This document shows, one piece after another, positions 25,332 to 34,527 of a DNA stretch of 64,000 bases; the stretch's first letter is position 1, and the number at the start of each line of letters is the position of its first letter. Both the position numbers and the translations under genes were made by a program. A model generated the notes under the pieces. That model was not told the origin of the DNA. It saw nothing but the letters and a program-made list of their open reading frames with translations, and did no database searches. Where the stretch lies: NCBI RefSeq assembly GCF_002008365.1, contig NZ_MRDL01000046.1, forward strand, positions 349,007 to 413,006, written 5' to 3'. This DNA is from Rhizobium leguminosarum bv. viciae USDA 2370 (GTDB taxonomy: Bacteria; Pseudomonadota; Alphaproteobacteria; Rhizobiales; Rhizobiaceae).

Positions 25332-26237
25332 ATGAATATCAAGCAACTGGAAGTCTTGCGCACGCTTCTGGCGACGGGGTCGACGATTGCCACGGCAAAG
25401 ACGATGGGGCTCAGTCAATCCGGCGTCAGCCGCCTCCTGCAGCAGCTCGAGGCGGACCTTTCGATGTCGCTTTTCGTCCGCGACAAAGGCCGTCTCGTCC
25501 CCACCCCCGAGGCTCTGCTTCTTGCCCGCGATGCCGAGACCATCTTGCTCGCGGTCGATCGGATGTCGGGCCACGCGGAGGATTTAAGAAGCGGCGCCGC
25601 CGGCCCGGAGATCGTCCGCATCGGCCTGCCGAGCAGCATGTGGGAGCATTTCGCGCCGGCAATGCTGGCCGATTACATCAGCGATTTCCCCGGTGTGCGG
25701 ATCGAAACCTTCTTCGAGACGACGACCGCGATCAATAAGCTCGTCGAGCAGAGGGTGATCGATTTCGGCTTTCTGCGCATGGAGGGTGAGAGCGGACCGG
25801 GCATCGAGGTCGAGCGCGTCGCCACCGGCGAAAGTGTCTGCGTCGTGCCGAAGGATCATCCTCTCGCGAAGCTGGAGGAAATCACGGTCAGGAATTTGCG
25901 CGACGTGCCTCTCATTCTGATTGGTCGCCAGCGGCCGAACCGCATGGCGCTCGACCAGACCTTCCGGCGGGCCGGCGTCAAGCAGATCGTCAAGATCGAG
26001 ACGCATACCAACAGTTCGGCCTGTTCCTACGTCGCGCATGGCCTTGGGGTCACGATCATCAGCAGCTTTTATGCGAATCTCTATCGCCACCTGCCGGTGG
26101 TTCACCGTCCTTTTGTGCCACGCGCGACCCAGGAATTCGGATTGGCGAGGGCGGTCGGGACGCCACTCTCGATTGCCGCCCACGCCCTGAGCGACGCCTT
26201 GAAGCGACAGATCAAGCTTTCGCAAAAAGACATTTGA
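25332..26237 (+). CDS. LysR-family transcriptional regulator 2
   Basis: LysR regulator of 301 residues. The helix-turn-helix (NIKQLEVLRTLLATGSTIAT ... SGVSRLLQQLEADLSMSLFVRDKGRL) closely matches its upstream neighbour, while the effector domain is diverged. It lies 178 bases before the Dpp-type importer operon and is the best candidate to bind the dyads at 26294-26332. Its start has a poor ribosome binding site, which may mean coupling to the first LysR gene. Confidence 0.9.
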   Translation: MNIKQLEVLRTLLATGSTIATAKTMGLSQSGVSRLLQQLEADLSMSLFVRDKGRLVPTPEALLLARDAETILLAVDRMSGHAEDLRSGAAGPEIVRIGLPSSMWEHFAPAMLADYISDFPGVRIETFFETTTAINKLVEQRVIDFGFLRMEGESGPGIEVERVATGESVCVVPKDHPLAKLEEITVRNLRDVPLILIGRQRPNRMALDQTFRRAGVKQIVKIETHTNSSACSYVAHGLGVTIISSFYANLYRHLPVVHRPFVPRATQEFGLARAVGTPLSIAAHALSDALKRQIKLSQKDI

Positions 26238-26293
26238 AATCAAATTTTTAGCCTGAATTCCTACACGAAAGCAGCCGCTTTGGTTGCGGTCGT

Positions 26294-26332
26294 ATTCCGC
26301 ATAGACTTATGACGGAATCGCATAATATTGCG
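26294..26332. promoter_or_regulatory. Probable LysR operator before the importer operon
   Basis: Two neighbouring dyads: ATTCCG (26294-26299), 13 bases, CGGAAT (26313-26318), and CGCA-TAATAT-TGCG (26319-26332). The first has the T-N11-A layout of LysR recognition sites. They lie 84-122 bases upstream of the first permease start, where LysR proteins normally bind. Confidence 0.5.
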
Positions 26333-26415
26333 GATATTTCTTCATTCGATCATAGTCTGCGGCAACGAAACCGATGGCGCTGGGCACTGCCCGTCGCCCA
26401 TCGCGGGGAACAAAA

Positions 26416-27360
26416 ATGCTGAAATTCGTCCTGAACCGCCTGTTGATGGCATTGCCGACGATCGTCCTCGTTTCGGTGACAGTCTTCACGCTGATCCGCT
26501 TCATACCCGGCGATCCGGCGGCACTGATGCTGGGTGATATGGCTGAGCCGGCTCAGATCGCGGCGATGCGCTCGGAACTCGGCCTCGACAAATCGCTGCC
26601 GGAACAGTTCCTGATCTGGACCGCCAACGTCGTGCAGGGTGACTTCGGCCGTTCGATCGTCAATAACGAGGCGGTTCTGCCGCTCGTCGCATCACGCTTT
26701 CTGGTCAGCGCCGAAATCGTCGTCGTCGCCGTTCTTCTGGCGAGCCTCATCGCCGTGCCGGCGGGCGTCATCGCCGCCTGGCGGCAAAACAGTCTGACGG
26801 ACCTGGCGCTGGTCGGCACGGCCACGATCCTGCTGTCGATCCCGACATTCTGGCTCGGACTTCTGCTTCTGCTTTTCTTCGGCTTGAAACTCGGTTGGTT
26901 ACCGGTCCTCGGCTATGTCTCGATCGGCAGCAACGTCACCGGTGGCCTGCTCTACCTCGTGCTGCCGATCATGACCCTGGTCATTCACGAAATGGGTGTG
27001 TTGATCCGCATGGCACGCGCCTCGACGCTGGAAGTGCTGCGGCTCGACTATATCACCCACGCCCGCGCCAAGGGGCTTTCCGAGAGCGCCGTGCTTTGGC
27101 GGCACGCCTTCAAGAATGCCTTCGGCCCAACCTGGACAGTCATCGGTCTGATCCTCGGCAATCTGCTCGGCGGCATTGCCGTCATCGAGACGGTCTTCAC
27201 CATTCCGGGGCTCGGGCGACTGATGGTCGACAGTATTTTTGCCCGCGACTACCCCGTTATCCAGGGTTGCCTGCTGTTCGTCTCGCTTTCCTATGTGCTG
27301 GTCAATTTGGTCGTCGACCTGCTCTATCCCTTGTTCGATCCGCGGGTAGTCGCCGAATGA
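26416..27360 (+). CDS. Dpp-type ABC transporter permease (DppB-like)
   Basis: Inner-membrane permease of 314 residues with about six helices. The family features are the N-terminal FTLIRFIPGDPAALMLG segment and the loop YITHARAKGLSESAVLWRHAF, which docks to the ATPase. ATG at 26416 has GGGGAA upstream; a longer frame from 26374 is unlikely. It overlaps the next permease by four bases (ATGA). Confidence 0.92.
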   Translation: MLKFVLNRLLMALPTIVLVSVTVFTLIRFIPGDPAALMLGDMAEPAQIAAMRSELGLDKSLPEQFLIWTANVVQGDFGRSIVNNEAVLPLVASRFLVSAEIVVVAVLLASLIAVPAGVIAAWRQNSLTDLALVGTATILLSIPTFWLGLLLLLFFGLKLGWLPVLGYVSIGSNVTGGLLYLVLPIMTLVIHEMGVLIRMARASTLEVLRLDYITHARAKGLSESAVLWRHAFKNAFGPTWTVIGLILGNLLGGIAVIETVFTIPGLGRLMVDSIFARDYPVIQGCLLFVSLSYVLVNLVVDLLYPLFDPRVVAE

Positions 27361-28175
27361 AAAACGTCACGTTCAACGGCTTCATCGGCAGCATTCTGAT
27401 TGCCGCATTGCTCATCTCCGCTGCGATCGGCCTTTTCTGGACCCCCTATGATCCGATGAAGCTCGGCTTCACCGCACGGCTGGCGGCGCCAAGCAGCGCC
27501 CACTGGCTCGGAACCGACGAATTCGGCCGCGACGTGCTCAGCCGCCTGATCGTCGGCGCCCGGGCGAGCGTCTGGATCGGCACCTTGACGGTCACATTCG
27601 CAACGGTGTGCGGCACGCTGATCGGTCTCGTCAGCGGTTACGCCCGTGGTTGGATCGACGCCGTCATCATGGCAGTCAACAATGCGCTTCTCGCCTTCCC
27701 GGGCATCCTTCTGGCGCTTGGATTGCTCGCGGTCTTCGGCGCCAACCAATATGGCATCATCTTCGCGCTGGGCATTGCCTATTCGCCCTCGATGGCCCGC
27801 GTTGTCCGGGGTGCCGTCCTGTCGCTGCGCGAGCGGGAGTTCATCGAGGCCTCCAAGGTGATGGGCAATGGCGAGCTCTACACCATGTTCCGCCATATCC
27901 TCCCCAATTGCATCGCCCCGATCACCGTGCTTGCGACCTCGATGTTCGGCTGGGCGATCCTTTCAGAAAGCGCGCTCAGCTTTCTCGGTCTCGGCGTCCC
28001 GCCACCGGCGCCGACCTGGGGCAACATGCTGGCCGCCGGCCGACCATTCATCGAACAGGCTGTCTGGCTGGGTCTGTTCCCAGGCCTGGCGATCGCCCTG
28101 ACGCTCCTCGGCATCAATCTTCTGGGCGACGCTCTTCGAGACAAGCTTGATCCGCGGATGAGGGGGCTGAAATGA
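27357..28175 (+). CDS. Dpp-type ABC transporter permease (DppC-like)
   Basis: Second permease, 272 residues. It shows the typical HWLGTDEFGRDVLSRLIVGAR segment after the first helix, the EAA-type loop REFIEASKVMGNGELYTMFRHI and the LSFLGLGVPPPAPTWGNML signature. Overlaps both neighbours by ATGA junctions, showing a tightly coupled operon. Confidence 0.92.
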   Translation: MKNVTFNGFIGSILIAALLISAAIGLFWTPYDPMKLGFTARLAAPSSAHWLGTDEFGRDVLSRLIVGARASVWIGTLTVTFATVCGTLIGLVSGYARGWIDAVIMAVNNALLAFPGILLALGLLAVFGANQYGIIFALGIAYSPSMARVVRGAVLSLREREFIEASKVMGNGELYTMFRHILPNCIAPITVLATSMFGWAILSESALSFLGLGVPPPAPTWGNMLAAGRPFIEQAVWLGLFPGLAIALTLLGINLLGDALRDKLDPRMRGLK

Positions 28176-29800
28176 CCAATAAAACGCTTTTGAATGTCCG
28201 CAACCTGTCGCTTCAGGTCACTGGGACCGGTGTGCAGGTCGTCAAGAACGTGAGCTTCGACATCGCGCCAGGCGAGATCTTCGGCATTGTCGGAGAAAGC
28301 GGATCGGGCAAGACGCTGGCAACACGCGCCCTGATCTCGCTGCTGCCGGCGCCCATCAAGGTGATCGGCGGTTCTGTTGCCTACAAGGGACGCGACGTGC
28401 TTGCGATGAACGGCGCGCAATTGCGCCAATTGCGTGGAGCAGAAATCGGTGTCGTCTTCCAGGAGCCGATGACCTCGCTCAATCCCTCGATGATCGTCGG
28501 CCGCCAACTCGAAGAAGGGTTGCAGCTGCACACGAAACTTTCGCGGGAAGAGCGGCGCAGCCGGATCCTCGACATGCTGAACCGGGTCGGGATCCGCGAT
28601 CCCGCCGGAGCGCTCACTTCCTATCCGCATGAATTCTCGGGCGGCATGCGCCAGCGCATCATGCTGGCATCGGTCATGCTGCTGAAACCGGCGCTCTTGA
28701 TCGCCGACGAGCCGACGACGGCGCTCGATGCCGTGATCCAGCGCGACGTCATGGAATTGATGGTGGAACTGACACAGGCGGAAGGCACCGCCGTGCTGCT
28801 GATCAGTCACGATCTGCCGATGGTTGCCCGTTACACGAACCGCATCGTCGTCATGGAAAAGGGCGTGATTGTCGAAGAAGGACGCACCGCCGATCTGCTT
28901 GACGCGCCGCAGCGTGCCTATACGAAGAAACTGCTCTCCTCCCTGCCGTTTCGCGGAGAGACGCGGACGATCGACAAGACCAAGGCGCCGATGGTCTCGG
29001 CGCGGGATATCGTCGTCGACTATGCAGGCCGGCGGTCGCTGATGAAGAAGGCAACGCCGAAACGGGCGCTGCATGGCGTCAGCATCGATATCCACGAGGG
29101 CGAAGTCGTGGCCCTGGTCGGCGGTTCGGGTTCCGGCAAGACCACGCTCGGCCGCACCATTGCCGGACTGGTCCGGGAGAGCGAAGGCGATATCCGGTTC
29201 AAGGGACGCAGCCGCGACGACGACTGGATGGACTATCGGCTGAATTGCCAGATGGTTTTTCAGGATCCTTATTCCTCGCTCGATCCGCGCATGACCATCG
29301 TCGCGCTTGTGGGAGAAGCGCTGCGGCTCGTTCCCGATCTCGACGCTGCGGCAAAGCGCAAGCGCGCCCTGGGGACGCTGGAGGAAGTCGGGCTTGGGGC
29401 CGATTATGCCGAGCGCTACCCGCATGAGCTTTCGGGCGGCCAGCGCCAGCGCGTGGCGATTGCCCGGGCCATTGCGCGCCGGCCGAAATTCCTGATCGCC
29501 GACGAACCGGTATCGGCGCTTGACGTGACGGTCCGGGCGCAGGTGCTCGAACTCCTGTCCGATCTGCAAAAACGCTACGGCTTTTCCTGCCTGTTCATCA
29601 GCCACGATCTCGGCGTGGTCGAACAGGTTGCCGATCGCGTCGTCGTCATGCAGGACGGCCGGATCATCGAGGAGGGCGACCGCAATACGGTTTTCGACAG
29701 CCCGAAGGAGGCCTATACGCAAAGGCTTCTCTCGGCCATCCCCGCTCTGGACCACAATGCTCAGGGCGGCGTGATCCTCAAATGGCGCCTGGAGAACTGA
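28172..29800 (+). CDS. Dpp-type ABC transporter fused ATPases (DppD-DppF)
   Basis: One 542-residue chain with two complete ATP-binding domains. The first has Walker A GESGSGKTL and Walker B LLIADEPTTALD; the second has Walker A GGSGSGKTT and Walker B FLIADEPVSALD. Both carry LSGG- or FSGGMRQR-type signatures. Such fused ATPases drive peptide/opine/nickel family importers. It is followed after one base by the beta-lactamase-fold gene. Confidence 0.92.
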   Translation: MTNKTLLNVRNLSLQVTGTGVQVVKNVSFDIAPGEIFGIVGESGSGKTLATRALISLLPAPIKVIGGSVAYKGRDVLAMNGAQLRQLRGAEIGVVFQEPMTSLNPSMIVGRQLEEGLQLHTKLSREERRSRILDMLNRVGIRDPAGALTSYPHEFSGGMRQRIMLASVMLLKPALLIADEPTTALDAVIQRDVMELMVELTQAEGTAVLLISHDLPMVARYTNRIVVMEKGVIVEEGRTADLLDAPQRAYTKKLLSSLPFRGETRTIDKTKAPMVSARDIVVDYAGRRSLMKKATPKRALHGVSIDIHEGEVVALVGGSGSGKTTLGRTIAGLVRESEGDIRFKGRSRDDDWMDYRLNCQMVFQDPYSSLDPRMTIVALVGEALRLVPDLDAAAKRKRALGTLEEVGLGADYAERYPHELSGGQRQRVAIARAIARRPKFLIADEPVSALDVTVRAQVLELLSDLQKRYGFSCLFISHDLGVVEQVADRVVVMQDGRIIEEGDRNTVFDSPKEAYTQRLLSAIPALDHNAQGGVILKWRLEN

Positions 29801-29801
29801 C

Positions 29802-30665
29802 ATGACGACGATGATTGAATCCACAAAGCTCGCGGAGCGATTGAACGCGATCTGCGATGCCCAGCCTTTCGTGACGCGCTTCATGGTGCGTGCGCTTGGC
29901 AGCGGTGAAACGATCGGCAGAGGCGCGGACGAGGAAACGCCCTCCGCCAGCACCCGAAAGACCTCGATCATGATGGCAGCCCTGAAGGCCGCGCATGAAG
30001 GCCGCCTCGATCTGGACGAACGGATTACCTACGAAAAGCGCTTCGCCGAGGAAGTGGCGAGCGGGATGTTCCGCTATCTGACGCCCGGTATCGTCATATC
30101 GCTGCGCGATGCCATCACCGGCATGATGGTGCTGAGCGACAATGTCTGCACCAAGATGGTCTTCGAAAGGCTGACGCTCGAAGAGGTCGACGGTTATTGC
30201 AAGTCGATCGGCATGTCAGGCACCAACCATCGCTTCCTCATCCCTCCCTTGGCGCTGTCGCCCGATCATTCCCTGAAGGCCGTCACCACGACGACGGCGC
30301 GGGATCAGGTCTATCTGCTGCAGACCATCCTGGATGCCCAGGATTCGCCGGAAGCCGCGGACCGGCTCGGCTGCTCGCAGGCGCTGTGCGCTTACGCGCT
30401 TCAAACCCTGAAGAACCAGATCCTGCGTTATGCCATTCCTTCCCGGCTGCCATTCGGTGTGCTCGTCGCCCACAAGGGCGGCACGGGAAAGCGCGGCCGC
30501 ATGAATGCCGGTATCGTCTATCGCGACGGGTCCCCCTTCTACATCATCGCCGCCTATACCGACGATGTGCCGCAGGAAATGCCGGACGGCACCCCTGGCT
30601 ACACGGTCGCGCTTGAAACCATCGGCAGGCTTTCACGCGCCTGCTGGGATGAACTCCGATCCTAA
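29802..30665 (+). CDS. Cytoplasmic class A beta-lactamase-fold serine hydrolase
   Basis: A 287-residue penicillin-binding-fold protein. The three active-site motifs are present: S50-T-R-K53 (SxxK), S112-D-N114 (SDN) and K225-G-G (KTG box). The omega-loop ExxLN glutamate needed for deacylation of beta-lactams is not recognisable, and there is no signal peptide, so it should act inside the cell. It sits within a peptide-importer operon, one base after the ATPase gene and 24 bases before the binding-protein gene. A cytoplasmic amidase or peptidase acting on the imported compound is more likely than antibiotic resistance. Confidence 0.8.
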   Translation: MTTMIESTKLAERLNAICDAQPFVTRFMVRALGSGETIGRGADEETPSASTRKTSIMMAALKAAHEGRLDLDERITYEKRFAEEVASGMFRYLTPGIVISLRDAITGMMVLSDNVCTKMVFERLTLEEVDGYCKSIGMSGTNHRFLIPPLALSPDHSLKAVTTTTARDQVYLLQTILDAQDSPEAADRLGCSQALCAYALQTLKNQILRYAIPSRLPFGVLVAHKGGTGKRGRMNAGIVYRDGSPFYIIAAYTDDVPQEMPDGTPGYTVALETIGRLSRACWDELRS

Positions 30666-30689
30666 CAATCCATAAAAGAGGGTAGAACA

Positions 30690-32234
30690 ATGCATAAGCT
30701 TCTTCTTGCAGGGACCATGTTGATGGCGATGACCGGCGTGGTCGACGCCCGCGACATCGTCGTGGCTCAAAGCTCCGATCTGCGCAGCGCCAATCCAGGC
30801 GTCAATCGCGACGGCAATACCGATGGCGTCATCCTGCATATCGTCGAAGGACTCGTCGGCTATGCCAACAACGGCGAGGTCAAGCCGCTGCTGGCAAAGA
30901 GCTTCGAAGTCTCGGCGGATGGGCTGAGCTACAGCTTCAAACTGCGTGACGACGTCAAATTTCACAACGGCAAGACATTGACCGCCGATGACGTCGTGTG
31001 GAACTGGAACCGCTATCTCAAGCCCGAAACGAAATGGACCTGCCTTCCTGATTTCGACGGCAGCGGCAGCGTGCATGTTACGGGGGTCAAGGCAGTCGAT
31101 GCTTCCACAGTCACCATCACGCTGGAAAAGCCATCCGCGATTTTCCTTGGCCTGATGTCGCGCCCCGAATGCGGTTATACCGGGATGATCTCGCCGGAAT
31201 CGGTCGGCTCGGACGGCAGCTTCATCAAACCGATCGGCACCGGTCCCTTCAAATGGGATGAATGGAAGAAGGGCGAGTATATCCACCTTGCCAAGTTTGA
31301 CGATTATGTGTCGCCCCAGAACGACGGCAAGCCCGATGGCATGGTCGGCTCCAAACGCCCTCTCGTCGATGGCATCAAGTTCATGGTCATTCCCGATGCT
31401 TCGACCGTAAAGGCCGGCCTTCAGTCCGGTGTGCTCGACACCGCGGAGATTTCGCCGGATCTCATTCCCGAATTCAAGACGAGCGACACGATGCAACTGA
31501 TCGTGGCGCGCAACAACGGCAAAAACCTCTTCTACATCCAGACGCGCGACAAGGTTCTGAGCAATCCCGGCGTGCGCCGCGCCATGGCGATGGCACTCGA
31601 TCTCGACCAGCTCGTCGAGGCCGCCTCCAATGGCACCGGAGCAGCCAACGGCTCCATGGTTTCGGAAGACTCGCTCTATTTCGACGATGTCCAGAAGACG
31701 CGTCTGCCCTACGACCTAGAGGCCGCGAAGAAGGAGCTTGCGACGGCCGGCTACAAGGGCGAGCCGATCACCATCATCGCCAACAAGCGCAGCAACGTGC
31801 CAAGCTTCCCGGCCGCGGTGATGGCGCAGGCCATGATGCAGCAGGCAGGTCTCAATGTGCAGATCGAGGTGCTCGACTATGCGACGCAGGTCGATCGTCG
31901 CCGCTCCGGCAACTACCAGATCATCTCGCAATCGGTCGCGCCGCGGCTCGATCCGGCGCTGATGTACGGCTTCTATGTCGGCAACAAGGACAAGAACGCT
32001 TCTTTGATGTGGGATGACCCGAAAGCCGTCGAGTTGATGAAGGCCGCCTATGCGGAGTCCGACCAGACGAAGCGTCAGGCGATCTTCGACGAGTTTCACA
32101 CGCTGATGCTCAAGGAAATGCCGGGCATCTTCCTCTACGACATGGTCGATGTCTGGGGCGCGACCAAGAAGCTGAAGGGTCAGCCCGTCTGGCAATCGAA
32201 TGCTCGTCTTTGGGAAGTTTCGCTCGACAATTGA
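30690..32234 (+). CDS. Dpp-type ABC transporter substrate-binding protein (family 5)
   Basis: Periplasmic binding protein of 514 residues. Signal peptide: HKLLLAGTMLMAMTGVVDA, with mature start RDIVVAQ. Family 5 features are the LLAKSFEVSADGLSYSFKLR segment and DDVKFHNGKTLTADDVVWNWNR. The ligand is probably a peptide or an acylated amino acid, given the hydrolases encoded on both sides. GAGGG precedes the ATG. A perfect hairpin follows the gene. Confidence 0.92.
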   Translation: MHKLLLAGTMLMAMTGVVDARDIVVAQSSDLRSANPGVNRDGNTDGVILHIVEGLVGYANNGEVKPLLAKSFEVSADGLSYSFKLRDDVKFHNGKTLTADDVVWNWNRYLKPETKWTCLPDFDGSGSVHVTGVKAVDASTVTITLEKPSAIFLGLMSRPECGYTGMISPESVGSDGSFIKPIGTGPFKWDEWKKGEYIHLAKFDDYVSPQNDGKPDGMVGSKRPLVDGIKFMVIPDASTVKAGLQSGVLDTAEISPDLIPEFKTSDTMQLIVARNNGKNLFYIQTRDKVLSNPGVRRAMAMALDLDQLVEAASNGTGAANGSMVSEDSLYFDDVQKTRLPYDLEAAKKELATAGYKGEPITIIANKRSNVPSFPAAVMAQAMMQQAGLNVQIEVLDYATQVDRRRSGNYQIISQSVAPRLDPALMYGFYVGNKDKNASLMWDDPKAVELMKAAYAESDQTKRQAIFDEFHTLMLKEMPGIFLYDMVDVWGATKKLKGQPVWQSNARLWEVSLDN

Positions 32235-32294
32235 GCCCGAATTGCCGCGCCCGGTGGATCGGGCGCCGCCATCCCACTTCGACAGTCAATAGGA

Positions 32295-32320
32295 GATCCG
32301 GCAGGCAGTCCTGCCGGATC
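32295..32320. promoter_or_regulatory. Intercistronic hairpin after the SBP gene
   Basis: Perfect 11-base arms GATCCGGCAGG (32295-32305) and CCTGCCGGATC (32310-32320) with loop CAGT, between the binding-protein stop and the amidohydrolase start. No T-run follows. The position matches the hairpins after the other three binding-protein genes. Confidence 0.65.
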
Positions 32321-32368
32321 CGGTGCAACACGTCCCTGTGGCGGCAGGACAGACAGCGAGGAAATGCC

Positions 32369-33817
32369 ATGAATCTTGACGCGATCAGCTCTATTGCCGC
32401 GACGATCGAAAAGATGAAGCCGGATTATGTCGCTCTCAGCGACAGTATCTGGGATTTCGCGGAGTTGAAGTTCGAGGAGCGGCGGTCGTCGCAATTGCTG
32501 GCAAGGACACTCGAGGAAAACGGCTTTGCCGTGCGCCACGGCGTCGCAGACATGGAAACGGCCTTCATCGGCGAATCCGGCAGCGGCAAGCCGGTGATTG
32601 CCTTCCTCGGCGAATTCGATGCCCTGGCCGGAATGAGCCAGACCGCCGACGTGGCCGAGCCTCGTCCCCAAGCGGCGGGGGCGACCGGTCACGGCTGCGG
32701 ACACAATCTGCTTGGCGTCGGGTCGCTGATGGCGGCGGTTGCGCTTGCCCGCCACCTCAAGGAGAACAACCTGCCCGGGACGGTGCGCTATTACGGCTGC
32801 CCAGGAGAGGAGGGCGGTTCCGGCAAGACCTTCATGGTTCGCGCCGGCGCATTCGATGACGTCGATGCCGCCCTGACCTGGCATCCGGCCCCGTTCAACG
32901 GTGTACGTTCAACGAACAATCTTGCCGTTCTCGAATATTACTATCGCTTCAGGGGTGTCGCGGCACATGCTGCCAACAGCGCCCATCTCGGCCGTTCGGC
33001 ACTGGATGCGGTCGAACTCATGAATGTCGGCGTCAATTTCCTGCGCGAACACATGCCGCAGGATTGTCGCGTTCATTACGCGATCACCGACACCGGCGGC
33101 AGGGCCGCCAATGTCGTGCAGGCCAGTGCCGAGGTTCTCTATCTGATCAGGGCGCCTGACATGCCGCAGGCGCTTGAGCTTGCCGGGCGCGTCGAGAAAG
33201 TTGCACGAGGTGCGGCGATGATGACCGAAACCGAGGTCGAGATCGTGTTCGACACCGCCTCGACGAACCTTCTTCCCAACATCACGCTGGAAACGGCAAT
33301 GCACGAAAACATGGTCGCGCTCGGGCCGATAGCCTTCGACGAGGCCGACATCGCCTTCGCCAGGAAAATCCAGGTTACCTTCACTGAGGAAGCGATCAGG
33401 AGCAGCATCCGCCTCTATCAGATCAAGGGCGATGTGTTCTCCAATGCCAAGGTCGATGGCTCGGCGCCCTTGCACACCGGTCTGCGCGATTTCGAGGGAC
33501 AATCGCATTTCCGGGCCGGATCGACCGATGTCGGCGACGTCAGCTGGGTGACGCCGACCGCGCAATGCTGGGCGCCAGCCTGGGCGATCGGCACCAATCC
33601 CCATACCTGGCAGGTCGTCGCGCAGGGAAAAAGCCCGGCCGCGCACAAGGCCATGGCGCATGCGGCCAAGACGCTTGCGACAACGGGGCTCGCATTGATG
33701 TCGTCATCCGACCTCCTGGCAGCCGCGACGGCCGAGTGGCGAGAAAAGACCAGCGGCAAAGCCTATACATGCCCGATCCCCGACAATGTGATGCCCGCAA
33801 CGGTTCACAGCCGGTAG
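32369..33817 (+). CDS. M20 amidohydrolase, AbgB-like
   Basis: A 482-residue M20-family metal-dependent amidohydrolase resembling AbgB, the second subunit of p-aminobenzoyl-glutamate hydrolase. Metal-binding segments include ATGHGCGHNLLG and CPGEEGGSGK, and the lid domain follows (RFRGVAAHAANSAHLGRSALDAVELM). It probably cleaves an N-acyl amino acid or dipeptide brought in by the importer upstream. ATG at 32369 has GAGGAAA. No AbgA partner gene is present, so it may work as a homodimer on another substrate. Confidence 0.87.
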   Translation: MNLDAISSIAATIEKMKPDYVALSDSIWDFAELKFEERRSSQLLARTLEENGFAVRHGVADMETAFIGESGSGKPVIAFLGEFDALAGMSQTADVAEPRPQAAGATGHGCGHNLLGVGSLMAAVALARHLKENNLPGTVRYYGCPGEEGGSGKTFMVRAGAFDDVDAALTWHPAPFNGVRSTNNLAVLEYYYRFRGVAAHAANSAHLGRSALDAVELMNVGVNFLREHMPQDCRVHYAITDTGGRAANVVQASAEVLYLIRAPDMPQALELAGRVEKVARGAAMMTETEVEIVFDTASTNLLPNITLETAMHENMVALGPIAFDEADIAFARKIQVTFTEEAIRSSIRLYQIKGDVFSNAKVDGSAPLHTGLRDFEGQSHFRAGSTDVGDVSWVTPTAQCWAPAWAIGTNPHTWQVVAQGKSPAAHKAMAHAAKTLATTGLALMSSSDLLAAATAEWREKTSGKAYTCPIPDNVMPATVHSR

Positions 33818-33933
33818 TTCCCGCCCGCTCGGGCTTCCCGGCTATTTCCGCTTGTCGAGCGCGCGCCTGCTCATTTTAGCCGCTGTTGCAATAGTCTTTG
33901 TCCGGTCGGACGCCGGCCGCCTGCCCTGGATTT

Positions 33934-33982
33934 AGCCCTTTCGCTAGGGAGCCGGGGCAAGTGAGCCCGGCGACTAAGGGCT
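33934..33982. other. Nested hairpin in the gap after the amidohydrolase
   Basis: Outer arms AGCCCTT (33934-33940) and AAGGGCT (33976-33982) enclose inner arms GCCGGG (33951-33956) and CCCGGC (33966-33971). It lies in the 269-base gap between the amidohydrolase and the convergent YdcZ gene. It may be a complex terminator or a small structured RNA; nothing else is seen in the gap. Confidence 0.35.
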
Positions 33983-34086
33983 GAGTGAAAGAGCAAATGC
34001 GGCGGGGATCCATTGCCCGCCGTCCATCCATCCCCGTGGCTTGCGACCGGTCAGCGATGGCACCGGAATGACAGCGCAGCGCTTGG

Positions 34087-34527
34087 CTATTGCGAGCCGT
34101 CGACTTTGCGTCGTCGCCGGCTGACCATCATTCCGCCGACGATGAGAATAATTCCGGTCGCGTTCGCCCAAAATGACGCTGGAACGGCGCTGATATAATC
34201 AAACGCCACCCCTGTTACCATCTGGCCACCGATGATCAGCAGAGCCGAATTAACCGCACCTATTCGAGCAATGACCCAACTGCCCGCGGCCACGAAAACA
34301 ACGCCGATGGAACCACCCAGATAGGCGTACCAAGGCGCCTCGGCAGCGCCCGCAGGAAGCAGACCTCCGACAAAGAGACCAAGGCAGGTGAGGGCAGCAA
34401 AACCTATGGCATGATTCCAGAAGGATGCGATCAGCGGCGTGGTGGATATGCTCAACCGCCCATTCAGCTGACGACTGAGGCCAACGAGCACACCGCCCAG
34501 GCAAGCCAGGAGAATAAACACCGTCAC
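34087..34527 (-). CDS. YdcZ-type half-size DMT transporter, subunit 2
   Basis: A 146-residue membrane protein of the DUF606/YdcZ family with five predicted helices. Typical features are the N-terminal GGVLVGLSRQLNGRLS helix and the PWYAYLGGSIGVVFV segment. Half-size DMT proteins work as homo- or heterodimers. The gene starts with GTG at 34527, overlapping the stop of the paralogous upstream gene (GTGA), which indicates a heterodimeric exporter. Confidence 0.85.
   Translation of the reverse strand: MTVFILLACLGGVLVGLSRQLNGRLSISTTPLIASFWNHAIGFAALTCLGLFVGGLLPAGAAEAPWYAYLGGSIGVVFVAAGSWVIARIGAVNSALLIIGGQMVTGVAFDYISAVPASFWANATGIILIVGGMMVSRRRRKVDGSQ

Noticed and set aside
27878..29971. A 697-codon minus-strand open frame opposite the fused ATPase gene
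   Set aside because: It is the complement of a gene with intact Walker motifs; its composition is the Arg/His/Asp-rich pattern typical of antisense frames in GC-rich coding DNA, and it has no domain.
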